The notes beneath the pieces are model-generated. The model saw only the letters and a list, made by a program, of their open reading frames with translations. It was not told where the DNA came from and searched no databases. Shown here one piece after another: positions 1 through 9,442 of a stretch of 64,000 nucleotides of DNA (the first letter of the stretch is position 1; the number at the start of each line of letters is the position of its first letter). The translations under genes were made by a program, and so were the position numbers. The DNA lies in contig NZ_CP049866.1 of assembly GCF_011300215.1 (NCBI RefSeq), positions 3,411,001-3,475,000 on the forward strand, in the 5' to 3' direction. The stretch comes from Nocardioides piscis. GTDB lineage: Bacteria; Actinomycetota; Actinomycetes; Propionibacteriales; Nocardioidaceae.

Positions 1-2247
1 GTGCCCCTGCTCTACACCGCGGCGATCATCGCCCTGGTCGGCGGGACCGCCCGGTGGCTGCACGTCCCCACAGCCCTCGGACTCCTCCTCACGGCCGCCG
101 TGGCGGGGGCGTGCGTGCTGGGCTGGGTGACCGGCTCAGCGGTGCCGTCGCCCTCGGTCCTGGCCGACTACGCCACCCGGGTCGGGGAGGCGCTCGACTC
201 CACGCGCAAGTTCCGTGCGCCTGTCCCGGTCGAGGCTGCGTCAATCAGCCCGCTCCTGATCACGGCGGGGGCGGCGGTCGTCGTCACCGTCGACACGCTG
301 GCCGGAGGCCTGCGGCGCATCCCACTCGCTGGTCTGCTCCTGCTCGCCGTCTATTGCGTTCCGGTGTCGATCACGGGCGTCGGTCTGACGTGGCCCGCGT
401 TCGTGGCTCTCGCCATCGGCTTCCTTGCCATGTTGCACCTGGTCCACCTCGACCGCGTCACCCGCTGGGGCCGCGGGGTCGACTCCGGCGGGTCAGACCG
501 GGCCGGCCTCACCGTCCGCACCGGCGCAGTCGTCGGCGCCGCGATCAAGATCGGCGCGCTCGCCACCGCGCTGGCGCTGGCGCTGCCCCTGGCCCTGCCG
601 ACCTACGAGGTGACGCTCTTCGACGGTCCTGGTCCGGGAAAGCGAGAGATCCAGGTCGCCGACCCGCTGGTGGACCTGCGACGCGACCTCGCCCGCGGCG
701 AGGACATCCCCCTCCTCCAGGTGACCACTCCCCACAGGGACCCCAGCTATCTGCGCATCGCAGTCCTGACCCGGTTCAACGGCAACACCTGGACGCCCGG
801 CGACCGCGACATCCCCGACGACCAGGTCGCGAGCGGCCCGATGCCACCCCTCGTCGGCGTCACATCTGCGTCCCCGCGCCAGGAGTGGCCCTACCGGGTG
901 GAGGTCAACGAGGACTTCGAGTCGAGGTGGTTGCCCACGACCGCGCAGGTCAGCTCGATGACCGTGGAGGGTGACTGGCGCTACGACCTGTCCACCATGG
1001 ACTTCATGACCAGCGACCCGGAGGCGACGACAGCGGGGCTGGACTACTCCTTCACCGGAGTTGGGGTGGAACCAGATGCCGAGCTGCTGGACGAGGCTGC
1101 CTCAGGCATCTCGTTCATCGACTCGTCGTTCTTCGAGATTCCGTCCGGGATCGCCCCCGAGGTCGGCAGCCTCGCGGCCGAGGTCACCCAGGACCAGACG
1201 ACCCGCTTCCGCAAGGCCCAGGCGCTCCAGCAGTGGTTCCGTGAGGACGGCGGCTTCGAATACAGCACCGCCAACATCGAGGAGGTCTCGGAGGGCACGC
1301 TCACCGAGTTCCTCGACGAACGAGTCGGCTACTGCGAGCAGTTCGCTGCGTCCATGGCCATCATGGCGCGCGTCATCGGGATCCCGGCCCGGGTCGCCGT
1401 CGGGTTCCTGAGGCCTGACTCCGTCGGGCCGGACACCTACGAGTTCTCGTCGCACGACCTGCACGCCTGGCCGGAGCTGTTCTTCCCCGGCGCCGGCTGG
1501 GTGCGCTTCGAGCCGACCCCGGGGGCCAGGGCTGCGTCCGTGCCTGCCTACACCAGTGCGGATCTCGCGCCCAACCCGACTGCCACCCCCTCCGCACGCA
1601 ACACACCTTCCACCGACGCTCGTTCGCGCCAGCTCCGGGATCCGGAGACCACCGCGATCGCCGACGAGGCTTCGACATTCCCCTGGGTGCGGCTGCTGGT
1701 GGCTGTCGGCACCCTGGCGCTGCTGCTCGTGGGCGTGCTGGCCCCGACCCTGGTCCGCCGTCGACGGCGTGAGCGGCGACTGCGCGGGGACCTGGAGGAG
1801 CTGTGGCGCGAGCTCCGGGACCACGTCACCGACCTGGGTCACGAGTGGCCCGCAGATCGCTCACCCCGGCGGACTGGGGCGTGGGTCTCGACCCACTTCG
1901 GCGCACCCGCGGAAGGCTCGTCGAGGAGTGAGCGACCCCGTACCGGGCCGGACCAGGACCGAGACGCTGTCCGGGCCCTGGACCGATTCGTCGAGCAGCT
2001 CGAGCGAGCGCGCTACTCGCGTTCGGGTGGGTCGGTGGCGATCGAGCAGGCGGCCGAGGACGTGCTGGTCATCGAGGCTGCTCTCGATCACGGCGTCGGG
2101 CCGCGGGTGCGGCGGCGGGCGCGTTGGCTTCCGCGTTCACTGCGACACGTCGCTTCTCGTCCTGCGCGGGCAGGCGGGTCGGATCGGGAGGTGTCGACCC
2201 GGACAGGCTCGACCGAGACGGAGACGACCGAAGCGGTGCGGGGCTGA
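1..2247 (+). CDS. Transglutaminase-like membrane protein (TgpA/DUF3488 family), 5' end probably cut by window
   Basis: This is a membrane-anchored transglutaminase-fold protein. Hydrophobic segments fill the first ~200 residues. A periplasmic-side transglutaminase core follows with the catalytic Cys near residue 445 (GYCEQFA) and His near 488 (HAWPEL). A Thr/Ser/Pro linker, one more membrane helix (about 560-582) and a charged C-terminal tail (DUF4129-like) complete it. The reading frame is open from base 1 and the N-terminus starts inside a hydrophobic stretch, so the true start is probably upstream of the window. In many actinobacteria this family follows a MoxR ATPase and a DUF58 protein near the division cluster, which fits the DUF3040 gene next door. 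The physiological substrate is unknown. Confidence 0.85.
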   Translation: MPLLYTAAIIALVGGTARWLHVPTALGLLLTAAVAGACVLGWVTGSAVPSPSVLADYATRVGEALDSTRKFRAPVPVEAASISPLLITAGAAVVVTVDTLAGGLRRIPLAGLLLLAVYCVPVSITGVGLTWPAFVALAIGFLAMLHLVHLDRVTRWGRGVDSGGSDRAGLTVRTGAVVGAAIKIGALATALALALPLALPTYEVTLFDGPGPGKREIQVADPLVDLRRDLARGEDIPLLQVTTPHRDPSYLRIAVLTRFNGNTWTPGDRDIPDDQVASGPMPPLVGVTSASPRQEWPYRVEVNEDFESRWLPTTAQVSSMTVEGDWRYDLSTMDFMTSDPEATTAGLDYSFTGVGVEPDAELLDEAASGISFIDSSFFEIPSGIAPEVGSLAAEVTQDQTTRFRKAQALQQWFREDGGFEYSTANIEEVSEGTLTEFLDERVGYCEQFAASMAIMARVIGIPARVAVGFLRPDSVGPDTYEFSSHDLHAWPELFFPGAGWVRFEPTPGARAASVPAYTSADLAPNPTATPSARNTPSTDARSRQLRDPETTAIADEASTFPWVRLLVAVGTLALLLVGVLAPTLVRRRRRERRLRGDLEELWRELRDHVTDLGHEWPADRSPRRTGAWVSTHFGAPAEGSSRSERPRTGPDQDRDAVRALDRFVEQLERARYSRSGGSVAIEQAAEDVLVIEAALDHGVGPRVRRRARWLPRSLRHVASRPARAGGSDREVSTRTGSTETETTEAVRG

Positions 2248-2287
2248 CGTGACCTGACCTGCGGTCGGTCGGTCGGTGTCGCGGGCC

Positions 2288-2740
2288 TCAGTAACCCTGG
2301 TCGCGGCGGTGGCGCCAGCGCTGCTCCATGCGCTCCATGAACGACCCGGAGGCGCGGGAACGGAAGGGCGACTGGCGGGGCTGGTGACGACGGCCGCCGT
2401 CGACGACCCCGAAGCCCTCGTGCCGGGTCTCGCGCGGAGAGTGGTGGTGAGAAGAGGGGTGGCGCGCGGCGGGGTGGCGGACAGCGGTGACCCCGATGGT
2501 CGCGGCGCCGAGCATGACCACGAAACCGATGATGCCGAGGATCACCGGCTGGCTGGCCAGCACGCCGGCGATGAGGATGGCGACGCCCAGCACGAAGACC
2601 ACTCCGGCGACGATGGCGCGGCGGCGGGCAGCACGCTGCATCGACGTGCCTCGGAGGGTGGATGCGAGCTTGGGGTCCTCTTCGACCAGAGCGCGCTCCA
2701 TCTGCTCGAGCAGTCGAAGCTCTTCCTCGGACAGCGGCAC
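2288..2740 (-). CDS. DUF3040 family membrane protein
   Basis: A protein of 150 residues that begins with the acidic motif LSEEELRLLEQME typical of DUF3040. Two closely spaced membrane helices (about residues 41-82) and a His/Arg-rich tail follow. The GTG start is preceded by a strong purine-rich site (GAGGAGG), so this transcript has a leader, unlike many neighbours. A TAGACT hexamer (2769-2774, minus strand) could be its -10. The family is widespread next to mraZ and the dcw cluster in actinobacteria (Rv2169c-like). Its function is unknown. Confidence 0.85.
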   Translation of the reverse strand: MPLSEEELRLLEQMERALVEEDPKLASTLRGTSMQRAARRRAIVAGVVFVLGVAILIAGVLASQPVILGIIGFVVMLGAATIGVTAVRHPAARHPSSHHHSPRETRHEGFGVVDGGRRHQPRQSPFRSRASGSFMERMEQRWRHRRDQGY

Positions 2741-2820
2741 GATTCCTCCTCACCTCACTGTTGTGGCAAGTCTAGGCACGGGTCGGGCAAGGGAGGTAGC
2801 GGCTGGGGAAAATAGCTCGG

Positions 2821-3999
2821 TCAATATGTCCGCAAGAGGCTCGCCGGGCGCACCGCGGCCGTCCCGAACCGCCGGGTGGCCCGGTCGACGGCACGGTCCG
2901 CGTCGGCCCAGCCGTGCTCCGGCTCCCCCAGCACCAGCTGTCTGTGCACGCTCGCGCGCGGGACCAGGCCCTCCACCCGCACCCCCACCAACCGCAGCCG
3001 CGCCCGTTGCAGGCCCAGCGCGTCATAGAGCCGGATGGCGGCGCGATAGATCTCCACCGTCACGTCGGTGGCCTCGGGCAGGGTGCGTGAGCGGGTGATG
3101 GTGGTGAAGTCGGCGAACCGGATCCTGATCGTGACGGTGCGTCCTGCCACGCCGGCCGTCCGCATCCGTCCCGTCACCCGGTGGGAGAGCCGGAGCAGCT
3201 CGCGCACCACCACCTCGCGGTCGTCGGTGTCCTTGGCGAAGGTCTCGTCGGCCCCCATCGACCGCTCCGGCTCGAGCGGTCCTGCCTTGGGCGTGATCGC
3301 TCGACGGTCGGTGCCCCATGCCAGCTCGTGCAGCTGTGCGCCGAGGTGGTGCCCGACCGCGCGCTGGAGGGTGCGCAGCGGCGTGTGTGCCACGTCGCCG
3401 ACCGTGATCAGCCCCAGCCTGTGCAACATCGCCTGGGTCTTCTCCCCCACGCCCCACAGCTCACCGACGTCGAGCGGGTGCAGGAAGGCCGTCACCCGCT
3501 CCGGCGGCACGACCACGACACCGTCCGGCTTCGCTCGGCGGCTGGCCAGCTTGGCCACCGACACCGAGGCCGCCACCCCGACCGAGCAGGTGATGCCCTG
3601 CTCGTCGTGGATCACCGACCGCAGGCCTTCGGCGATGGTGGTCGGTGCACCGAGCCGCCGGATCGAACCTCGTACGTCGAGGAAGGCCTCGTCGAGCGAG
3701 ACCACCTCGACCAGGGGGGTGACCCGCCGGAAGTTCTCCAGCACCGAGGACGAGACACGGGCGAAGGTGTCGAAGTCGGGTGGGATCACCACCGCCGTCG
3801 GGCAGGCACGTCGGGCACGCGTCATCGGCATGGCCGAGTGGACGCCGTACTGACGTGCGAGGTAGTTGGCAGAGAGCACCACCCCGCGGCTTCCCCCGCC
3901 GACGATCACGGGGACCTCGGCCAGGTCGGGACGGTCGCGGGTCGCCACGGAGGCATAGAAGGCGTCCATGTCGACGTGCAGGATCGGGGTGCTGGTCAT
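2821..3999 (-). CDS. dinB: DNA polymerase IV (Y-family, DinB2-like)
   Basis: A Y-family translesion polymerase of 392 residues. Catalytic carboxylates are visible at Asp10 (HVDMDAFYAS) and Asp103-Glu104 (SLDEAFLDV). A helix-hairpin-helix region (LWGVGEKTQAMLHRLG) and a little-finger domain follow. The C-terminus ends in RPASLLRTY and shows no obvious beta-clamp-binding pentapeptide, which resembles mycobacterial DinB2 more than DinB1; that comparison is inference. No SOS box is visible just upstream. The gene lies on the same strand as dnaE2, with one methyltransferase gene between them. Confidence 0.93.
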   Translation of the reverse strand: MTSTPILHVDMDAFYASVATRDRPDLAEVPVIVGGGSRGVVLSANYLARQYGVHSAMPMTRARRACPTAVVIPPDFDTFARVSSSVLENFRRVTPLVEVVSLDEAFLDVRGSIRRLGAPTTIAEGLRSVIHDEQGITCSVGVAASVSVAKLASRRAKPDGVVVVPPERVTAFLHPLDVGELWGVGEKTQAMLHRLGLITVGDVAHTPLRTLQRAVGHHLGAQLHELAWGTDRRAITPKAGPLEPERSMGADETFAKDTDDREVVVRELLRLSHRVTGRMRTAGVAGRTVTIRIRFADFTTITRSRTLPEATDVTVEIYRAAIRLYDALGLQRARLRLVGVRVEGLVPRASVHRQLVLGEPEHGWADADRAVDRATRRFGTAAVRPASLLRTY

Positions 4000-4029
4000 C
4001 GGACCCCGCTGGGGTCGACGGCGAGGGGG

Positions 4030-4764
4030 TCAGCGAGTGGCGAGGACGTGGAGCTGTGTGGCGAGGGGGAGGTATTCGGCTCGCGTGGACACCGCGCTCT
4101 CGAGCTCGGCCAGCGCGGAGGCAGCACCCGGCTCGAGGTCGAGCAGCGAGCCGGGCACGAGGTCGGCGAAGACCCTGACCCCGTGGACCGTGGTGGCATC
4201 GAGTCCGGCTGCAGCGAGCAGCGGGCCGATCTCCTCGGCGGTGAAGCGGTGTCGGTCGGCATCCGGACCGTCGAGCAGGTCGCGAGCCGCCTGGAAGTGA
4301 CCGGCCATGGCGCGCGCCACCACGGCGGCGTGCCGCTGGGCGACGAGGAGGCTGAGGTGACCGCCTGGACGCAGCACCGAGGCGATGCTCGCCAGCGCAG
4401 CGGCCGGGTCGTCGACGACCTCGAGCACACCGTGGCACAGCACCAGGTCGGCCCCATCGGCTCCGACGAGGTCGGCCATGTCGGTGAGGTCGCCCTGCTG
4501 GCCGGTGATCCGGTCGGCGACGTCTGCCTCTCGCGCCCGCCGGTCGAGCGCGGCGAGGGCGTCGGGGCTGGGGTCGATGACCTCGACCCGGTGTCCGAGC
4601 TGGGCGAGGGGTACGGCGAAGCCGCCGGTGCCACCCCCGATGTCGACGATGCGGGCCTGCTGCTCGGGATAGGAGCCCGGCTCGTCCAGCAGCGCGCTGA
4701 CGGCGGTCCACACCACACCGGTGCGGACGGACTGGCGACGCTCGCTGGCAGAGGGATGCTGCAT
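4030..4764 (-). CDS. SAM-dependent methyltransferase (class I)
   Basis: A Rossmann-fold methyltransferase of 244 residues. Motif I is VDIGGGTGGFAVPLAQLG, followed by the acidic VIDPSPDAL and the motif IV-like DLVLCHGVLEVV. A longer frame reaches 4902, but the ATG at 4764 is chosen because a TAGGGT hexamer lies exactly 7 nt upstream, as at many genes here. It ends 30 bp before dinB on the same strand, so co-transcription is possible. The substrate cannot be told; small-molecule and tRNA targets are both possible. Confidence 0.85.
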   Translation of the reverse strand: MQHPSASERRQSVRTGVVWTAVSALLDEPGSYPEQQARIVDIGGGTGGFAVPLAQLGHRVEVIDPSPDALAALDRRAREADVADRITGQQGDLTDMADLVGADGADLVLCHGVLEVVDDPAAALASIASVLRPGGHLSLLVAQRHAAVVARAMAGHFQAARDLLDGPDADRHRFTAEEIGPLLAAAGLDATTVHGVRVFADLVPGSLLDLEPGAASALAELESAVSTRAEYLPLATQLHVLATR

Positions 4765-4771
4765 GGGGGCA

Positions 4772-4777
4772 ACCCTA
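4772..4777 (-). promoter_or_regulatory. -10 element of the methyltransferase gene
   Basis: TAGGGT on the minus strand, separated by 7 nt from the ATG at 4764. It supports that start over the longer frame. Confidence 0.6.
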
Positions 4778-4801
4778 GTCGGGCGAAGCGGGTGGAGTGG
4801 C

Positions 4802-7800
4802 TCATCCGGGGCTCCCCGGGCTGCGGTGCCACAGCTTGCGGTCGACATCGGGCGACTGAGCCGAGCGAGGGACGAGCGAGCGACTGAGCGCGACCCCAGC
4901 ACTGCTGGGGTCCTCGCCCGCCGGCTTGATGTCTGCGTATGGCGACATCACGAACCCGCTGGAGTGGACGAGCACCCGCCGCTGGTCCGGAGCGGAAGGT
5001 GCGAACCCCTCGGGCACGCGCGCCAGCTCGGCGTGCACCGCAGCCAGGGCGTCGTCCCGGCTGCCGGCGCGCTGCCACAGGGCATGCAGGGCAGGCAGGT
5101 CCCAGGCACCCGTGGCCCGCAACGACACCCCGCGCCGGCCGGTGCGTCGCAGCTCACCGCGCACGACCAGCAACCAGGAGGCGAAGACCGTGGCGGCATA
5201 GGGTCCCTGCGCATCCTCGAAGAACGTGCAGTCGACCGGACCGGTGCTGTCGTCGAGGGTCAGGAAGACGACCCGGCGACCCGAACGGATCGGTGGCGTC
5301 TGGGTCGCGACCTTGACCCCGGCGACCAGCAGCTGGGAGCGGCTGCGGCGGGTGAGGAGGTCTCTGCTCCGGGTGCTGCCGAGTGCGTCGAGGAAGTCGG
5401 CATAGGGAGTCACGACGTGCTGGGTGACGTCGAGACCGAGGATCTCCAGCTCGGCTCGCATCCGCTCCTCGCTCGTCATCTCCGGCAGCCCGGTCGCCAC
5501 CTCACCACCCTGGCCCGGCTCGTCGCCCAGGCTCAGGGTCAGCTGCACCGACTCGACCGGCCGCGGCAGCGCCGGCGCCCTGGACTGGGCAGCGGCCCTC
5601 CTGGCTGGGTCGGTGCTGTTGCGGCCGGCGGCGTCACCGGCCCGCTCCGTGGCCCGCGCGGTCGTCTGGACGCGTCCTCGCGCCAGCCCCCTGCCGCGGG
5701 ACGTGCGGTCGAGGAGGCGGGCATGACGGTCGAGCTCGGCGACCTGGAGCAGCAGGTCGCGGCGGGTGAGTCGGCCGCGTGGCCGGACGGTCTGCTCACC
5801 GCCCCCGATGCGATAGATGTCGTCGAAGGCGCCGGCCAGCACCAGTCGTTCGAGCACCGGGCGAGAGACCTGGGCGCGGTGGAAGAAGTCGGAGAGCGAG
5901 GCGTAGGGGGTGGTGCACTCGTGGCCCGTCCCACCCCGGGCAGCGACGATCCGGGTGACCTCGGCGGCGCTGATGCCCTTGACCTCCGCCAGCGCCAGTC
6001 TGATCGCATGGGTCGGACCGTCCGCACCACCAGGACCCGCCTGCGCGTCGGCGCGCTCGACGACGTAGTCGGCTGCCGAGGCGTTGACGTCGAGGCCCAG
6101 GACACCGACGCCGAACTGGCGCGCGTCGTCGAGGATCAGCCGTTTGGGATACATCCCCGGGTCATGGGTGAGGACCCCCGCCAGGAAGTGGGCCGGGTAG
6201 TGGGCCTTGAGCCAGGCCGACTGGTAGGTCGGCAGGGCAAAGGCAGCAGCATGGGCCTTGCAGAAGCCGAAGGAGGCGAAGGCCTCGAGCACCTTCCAGA
6301 TCCGCTCCACCAACGGGAGGGGATAGCCCCGGCCGAGGGCCCGCGGGTGGAACCACAGCCGGGTCTGTGCCATGCCCTCGGCGTCGCCCAGCGCCCGACG
6401 CTTCTCGTCGGCCTCGGCGTTGGACACCCCCGCGAAGAGCGCGATGATCTCGATGACCTGCTCGTGGAAGACCACCACGCCCTGGGTGGGACCGAGGATC
6501 GGCCGCAGGTCGTCGTGGAGGTGCACGACGGTCTTCCAGCCCTGCTTGGCCTCGAGGTAGGGGGTGATCATGTCGCTCTTGACCGGCCCGGGCCGGAACA
6601 GCGAGATGTCGGTGATGATGTCCTCGAAGGACTCGATGCCGGACTTGCCGACGAGCTCGCGCTGGCCGGGTGACTCGATCTGGAAGACGCCGAGAGTCCG
6701 GGCCGAGCTGATCATCGAGAAGGTCGTGGAGTCGTCGAAGGGCACCTGCGCCTCGTCGTCGAGGTCGATCTCCTCGTCGTCGACCCGGCGGATCTCGGCC
6801 ACCGCATGAGCCATCGCCGACTGCATGCGGATGCCGAGGACGTCGAGCTTGAGCAGCCCGAGCTCCTCGACGTCGTCCTTGTCGAACTGGCTCATCGGGA
6901 AACCGGCATAGGACGCCTCGACCGGTGTGCGGTCGAGCAGGGTGAGGTCGGAGAGCAGCACCCCGCAGGGGTGCATGGCGATGTGGCGGGGCAGCCCGTC
7001 GAGGCGCTCGACCAGGCGGAACATCAGGTCGAGACGCTGCTCGCCGAGGCCGCTGGCGCGCAGCTCGGGCAGCTCGCGCAGGGCGATCCGCACGTCGCGG
7101 GCGCGGATGTGCGGGAAGGCCTTGGCGATCGCGTCGATCTCGCCGGGCGGCATGCCGAGGGCGGCGCCGACGTCACGCACGGCGTGGCGCACGCGATAGG
7201 TGTCCATCATCGAGACGCAGACACAGCGCTCGCCGCCGTACTTGCTCAGGATCGCCTGATAGACCTCGAGCCGCCGAGCGGACTCCACATCGACGTCGAT
7301 GTCGGGCAGCGAGGCCCGCAGGGGCGAGAGGAACCGCTCCATCAGCAGGCCGTGGCGGATCGGGTCGACCCCGGAGACCCCGAGCAGGTAGTTGACCAGG
7401 CTGCCGGCGCCGGAGCCGCGGGCCGCGCGGCGGATGCCCATCTGCGCGATCAGGTCGGTGATGTCGGCGACGGTGAGGAAGTAGGAGGCATAGCCGAGGC
7501 CGCGGATCAGCTCGAGCTCGTCGTCGAGCCGCTTCCAGATGCGCTGGCGCGGCGCCGAGCCGTAGCGGTCGCCGATCGCATCCTCGCAGCGGGCGCGCAG
7601 CATCCCGTCAGCGCTGGTGCCCTCTCCGCTGAGCTGGAACTCGGGGAAGTGCACCTCACCGATGCCGAGGTCGGCGCGCGGGTCGAGCGCACACCGGTCG
7701 GCCACGGCCCGGGTCTGGGCCAGCAGCAGCCGGCCGTCGCGATCACCCAGCCCGGCCAGCCGACAGATCTCCTCGGCCACCTCGAGCATCTGCTTGCCGG

Positions 7801-8626
7801 ACTTCAAGAAGCCCTCCGCGTTTCCGCGATCGACGTGCCTGCGATCGAGCGCGACCAGCCGCCGGGACGCATCGAGGACGTCGACGACGGGGGCGTCGAG
7901 CCGATCGGCGTAGCGCACCGCGTTGGTCAGCACCGTCCCCAGCCCGGCCCGGCGCGCGACCTGGGCCATCCGGGCGGCGTGCGGGCTGGTGCCCGGGCCC
8001 CACTGGTGTCCGCTGCCCGGCAGCCGGTGGGAGACCAGCTCGACGACCAGGTTGTCGCGGGGCACGATCTCGCGCCACCGCGTCAGCGCCTCAAGCGCGA
8101 GGTCGTCGCGTCGCCGGGTCGTCGCCACCCCGATCTCGGAGGTCGGTCCGAGCAGCACGATCACCTCCCCGCCCATGAGGTATGGCGCCAGCGACTCCAG
8201 CGTCGCGACCGGCTGGCCCCGCTGCCCGGTGAGGTGGGCGTTGGAGGTCATCCGGCAGATGGCCGCCCAGCCGGCCTTGCCGGTGGCCAGGAACGTCACC
8301 CTCGTCGATCCGCCCCGATGTGCCGGGAGGTCGCGATGGACTCCCCCGCGCACCGGGGTGCGGGGGGCGGAGGCACCCGGTGGCGGCCCCTGCGCGTCGG
8401 CCACCGGCGCGAGCGCCAGGTCGACCCCCAGCACCGGTCGGATACCGGCTCGGCGAGCGGCCTGGACGAACTTCACCGCACCGTAGGTGCCGTCGCGGTC
8501 GGTCAGGGCCAGGGTGTCCATCTCCTGCTCCGCGGCTCGCTCGACGAGCGTGTGGGGGTGGGAGGCGCCGTATTGGAGGGAGTAGCCCGAGGCCACGTGG
8601 AGATGGACGAACGGGTCAGGCGACAC
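4802..8626 (-). CDS. dnaE2: Error-prone DNA polymerase III alpha subunit DnaE2
   Basis: A C-family polymerase of 1274 residues for SOS mutagenesis. It starts with a PHP domain (HLHVASGYS). The catalytic carboxylates sit in PDIDVD (Asp442, 444, 446). Next come fingers and thumb regions (FCKAHAAAFALPTYQSAW), a Ser/Arg/Ala-rich low-complexity linker before QLTLSLGDEPG, and an OB fold (VAGVKVATQTPPIRSGRRVVF). The C-terminus KLWHRSPGSPG is typical of actinobacterial DnaE2. The GTG at 8626 is chosen because the PHP domain starts there; it overlaps the stop of the HEPN gene by 11 nt, implying translational coupling. The open frame continues upstream only as a shadow of the HEPN gene. Control is likely through the LexA box at 9443-9456. 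Confidence 0.93.
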   Translation of the reverse strand: MSPDPFVHLHVASGYSLQYGASHPHTLVERAAEQEMDTLALTDRDGTYGAVKFVQAARRAGIRPVLGVDLALAPVADAQGPPPGASAPRTPVRGGVHRDLPAHRGGSTRVTFLATGKAGWAAICRMTSNAHLTGQRGQPVATLESLAPYLMGGEVIVLLGPTSEIGVATTRRRDDLALEALTRWREIVPRDNLVVELVSHRLPGSGHQWGPGTSPHAARMAQVARRAGLGTVLTNAVRYADRLDAPVVDVLDASRRLVALDRRHVDRGNAEGFLKSGKQMLEVAEEICRLAGLGDRDGRLLLAQTRAVADRCALDPRADLGIGEVHFPEFQLSGEGTSADGMLRARCEDAIGDRYGSAPRQRIWKRLDDELELIRGLGYASYFLTVADITDLIAQMGIRRAARGSGAGSLVNYLLGVSGVDPIRHGLLMERFLSPLRASLPDIDVDVESARRLEVYQAILSKYGGERCVCVSMMDTYRVRHAVRDVGAALGMPPGEIDAIAKAFPHIRARDVRIALRELPELRASGLGEQRLDLMFRLVERLDGLPRHIAMHPCGVLLSDLTLLDRTPVEASYAGFPMSQFDKDDVEELGLLKLDVLGIRMQSAMAHAVAEIRRVDDEEIDLDDEAQVPFDDSTTFSMISSARTLGVFQIESPGQRELVGKSGIESFEDIITDISLFRPGPVKSDMITPYLEAKQGWKTVVHLHDDLRPILGPTQGVVVFHEQVIEIIALFAGVSNAEADEKRRALGDAEGMAQTRLWFHPRALGRGYPLPLVERIWKVLEAFASFGFCKAHAAAFALPTYQSAWLKAHYPAHFLAGVLTHDPGMYPKRLILDDARQFGVGVLGLDVNASAADYVVERADAQAGPGGADGPTHAIRLALAEVKGISAAEVTRIVAARGGTGHECTTPYASLSDFFHRAQVSRPVLERLVLAGAFDDIYRIGGGEQTVRPRGRLTRRDLLLQVAELDRHARLLDRTSRGRGLARGRVQTTARATERAGDAAGRNSTDPARRAAAQSRAPALPRPVESVQLTLSLGDEPGQGGEVATGLPEMTSEERMRAELEILGLDVTQHVVTPYADFLDALGSTRSRDLLTRRSRSQLLVAGVKVATQTPPIRSGRRVVFLTLDDSTGPVDCTFFEDAQGPYAATVFASWLLVVRGELRRTGRRGVSLRATGAWDLPALHALWQRAGSRDDALAAVHAELARVPEGFAPSAPDQRRVLVHSSGFVMSPYADIKPAGEDPSSAGVALSRSLVPRSAQSPDVDRKLWHRSPGSPG

Positions 8627-9056
8627 CGGACTGTCCAGACAGGCGCTGGTCGAGACCGGCGTGGGGCACCAGCCCCAGCGCCGACTCGACCACGGCCAGG
8701 AACCGGTCTGAGTCACGGACCAGGTCGTCGGCCTCCCGCTCGGTGACGGCCCGGGTGGAGCCGGCCTCTGCGGCGGCCCGCTTGCCTGCTCCCGCGGCGA
8801 AGAAGCGGGCCCACTCGGAGAGCTCGGGGGCGATCTCGGCCAGCAGCACCCAGGCGTTCTTCTGCCGTCCCCGGCGCGGCGCTGGCCGGGCACGGGCTGC
8901 GAGGAGAGCGGCCGTGGCCCGCAGGGCTGCCACATGGGCACAGGCATAGCGGGTGGGCACGTCGCGTGCGGTGATCGCCTCCTGGAGCGACTCGGCCGCC
9001 AAGGAGAGGTAGGAGTGGGTGGTCGCTGGCAGCAGGTGGGGATTGGTCGTCGACAT
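8616..9056 (-). CDS. HEPN domain protein (SAV_6107-like)
   Basis: A helical protein of 146 residues resembling the SAV_6107-type HEPN family. An Rx4H motif is visible (Arg36-His41, RYACAH), the signature of catalytically competent HEPN ribonucleases. The rest is alpha-helical with a basic stretch (RPAPRRGRQK). It lies between the DUF6504 gene (9-bp gap) and dnaE2 (11-nt overlap), so it should be SOS co-induced with the polymerase. Whether it acts on RNA, binds nucleotide or is a mutasome accessory is unknown. Confidence 0.82.
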   Translation of the reverse strand: MSTTNPHLLPATTHSYLSLAAESLQEAITARDVPTRYACAHVAALRATAALLAARARPAPRRGRQKNAWVLLAEIAPELSEWARFFAAGAGKRAAAEAGSTRAVTEREADDLVRDSDRFLAVVESALGLVPHAGLDQRLSGQSGVA

Positions 9057-9065
9057 CCCAGGCCC

Positions 9066-9374
9066 CTAGTCCGCACAGCCGACGAGCTGCCAGCGGCCGT
9101 CGGTCCAGTCGAAGGAGAGGTCGAAGACACCGCTGGTCTCCATCCGACCCGCCTCGACCCGCCACAGCTCACGCTCGAGGAGCAGGTCGCTCCCCGGGCC
9201 CGGTGGGTCCTCGCTCTCGGTGGGCTGCCACCAGGGCGCGGTCTCCACCCAGTGCGCGACCACGGCGCGCACCTTCCACAGGCGGCCGCGCCACAGGAAC
9301 GCCTCGGGGCCCTCGGTCTCTCCACGTCGCACTTCGACGGGGTCGTGTAGTAGTCGCATGCTGCGTCTCCTCAT
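9066..9374 (-). CDS. DUF6504 family protein, first gene of SOS operon
   Basis: A small protein of 102 residues, rich in Trp (FLWRGRLWKVRAVVAHWVE, WQLVGCAD), matching the small DUF6504 proteins that usually accompany ImuB/DnaE2 in actinobacteria. The annotated start is 9374; the internal Met at residue 6 (MRLLHDPVEV, 9359) is an alternative. It is the first gene after the LexA box at 9443-9456. Its function is unknown; its fold and its role in the mutasome are not deducible from the sequence alone. Confidence 0.8.
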   Translation of the reverse strand: MRRRSMRLLHDPVEVRRGETEGPEAFLWRGRLWKVRAVVAHWVETAPWWQPTESEDPPGPGSDLLLERELWRVEAGRMETSGVFDLSFDWTDGRWQLVGCAD

Positions 9375-9442
9375 CGCTCCTCGACCCCACCACCGGCCCC
9401 GGGGACGGTGGGGTCGAGGTCACCGCCCACCGGGGCCGCGTC

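Noticed and set aside
2769..2774. SOS or leaderless control of the DUF3040 gene
   Set aside because: No LexA palindrome is present and the hexamer lies about 28 nt from the start codon with a good ribosome site between them, so a normal leadered transcript is more likely.
3181..4887. 568-codon plus-strand frame opposite dinB and the methyltransferase
   Set aside because: Composition is His/Asp/Arg/Gly-rich with no fold signature; both genes on the other strand are clear.
4721..8746. Long open frames on the plus strand across dnaE2 (for example 4721-6673 and 6806-8746)
   Set aside because: They are antisense shadows produced by very high GC content; their translations are low-complexity and lack any domain, while the minus strand encodes a full polymerase.
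8627..9325. Upstream extension of the dnaE2 reading frame to 9325
   Set aside because: The frame is open, but its translation is Arg/Pro-rich and non-homologous; HEPN and DUF6504 genes occupy the same DNA with recognisable domains, and the PHP domain starts right at 8626.
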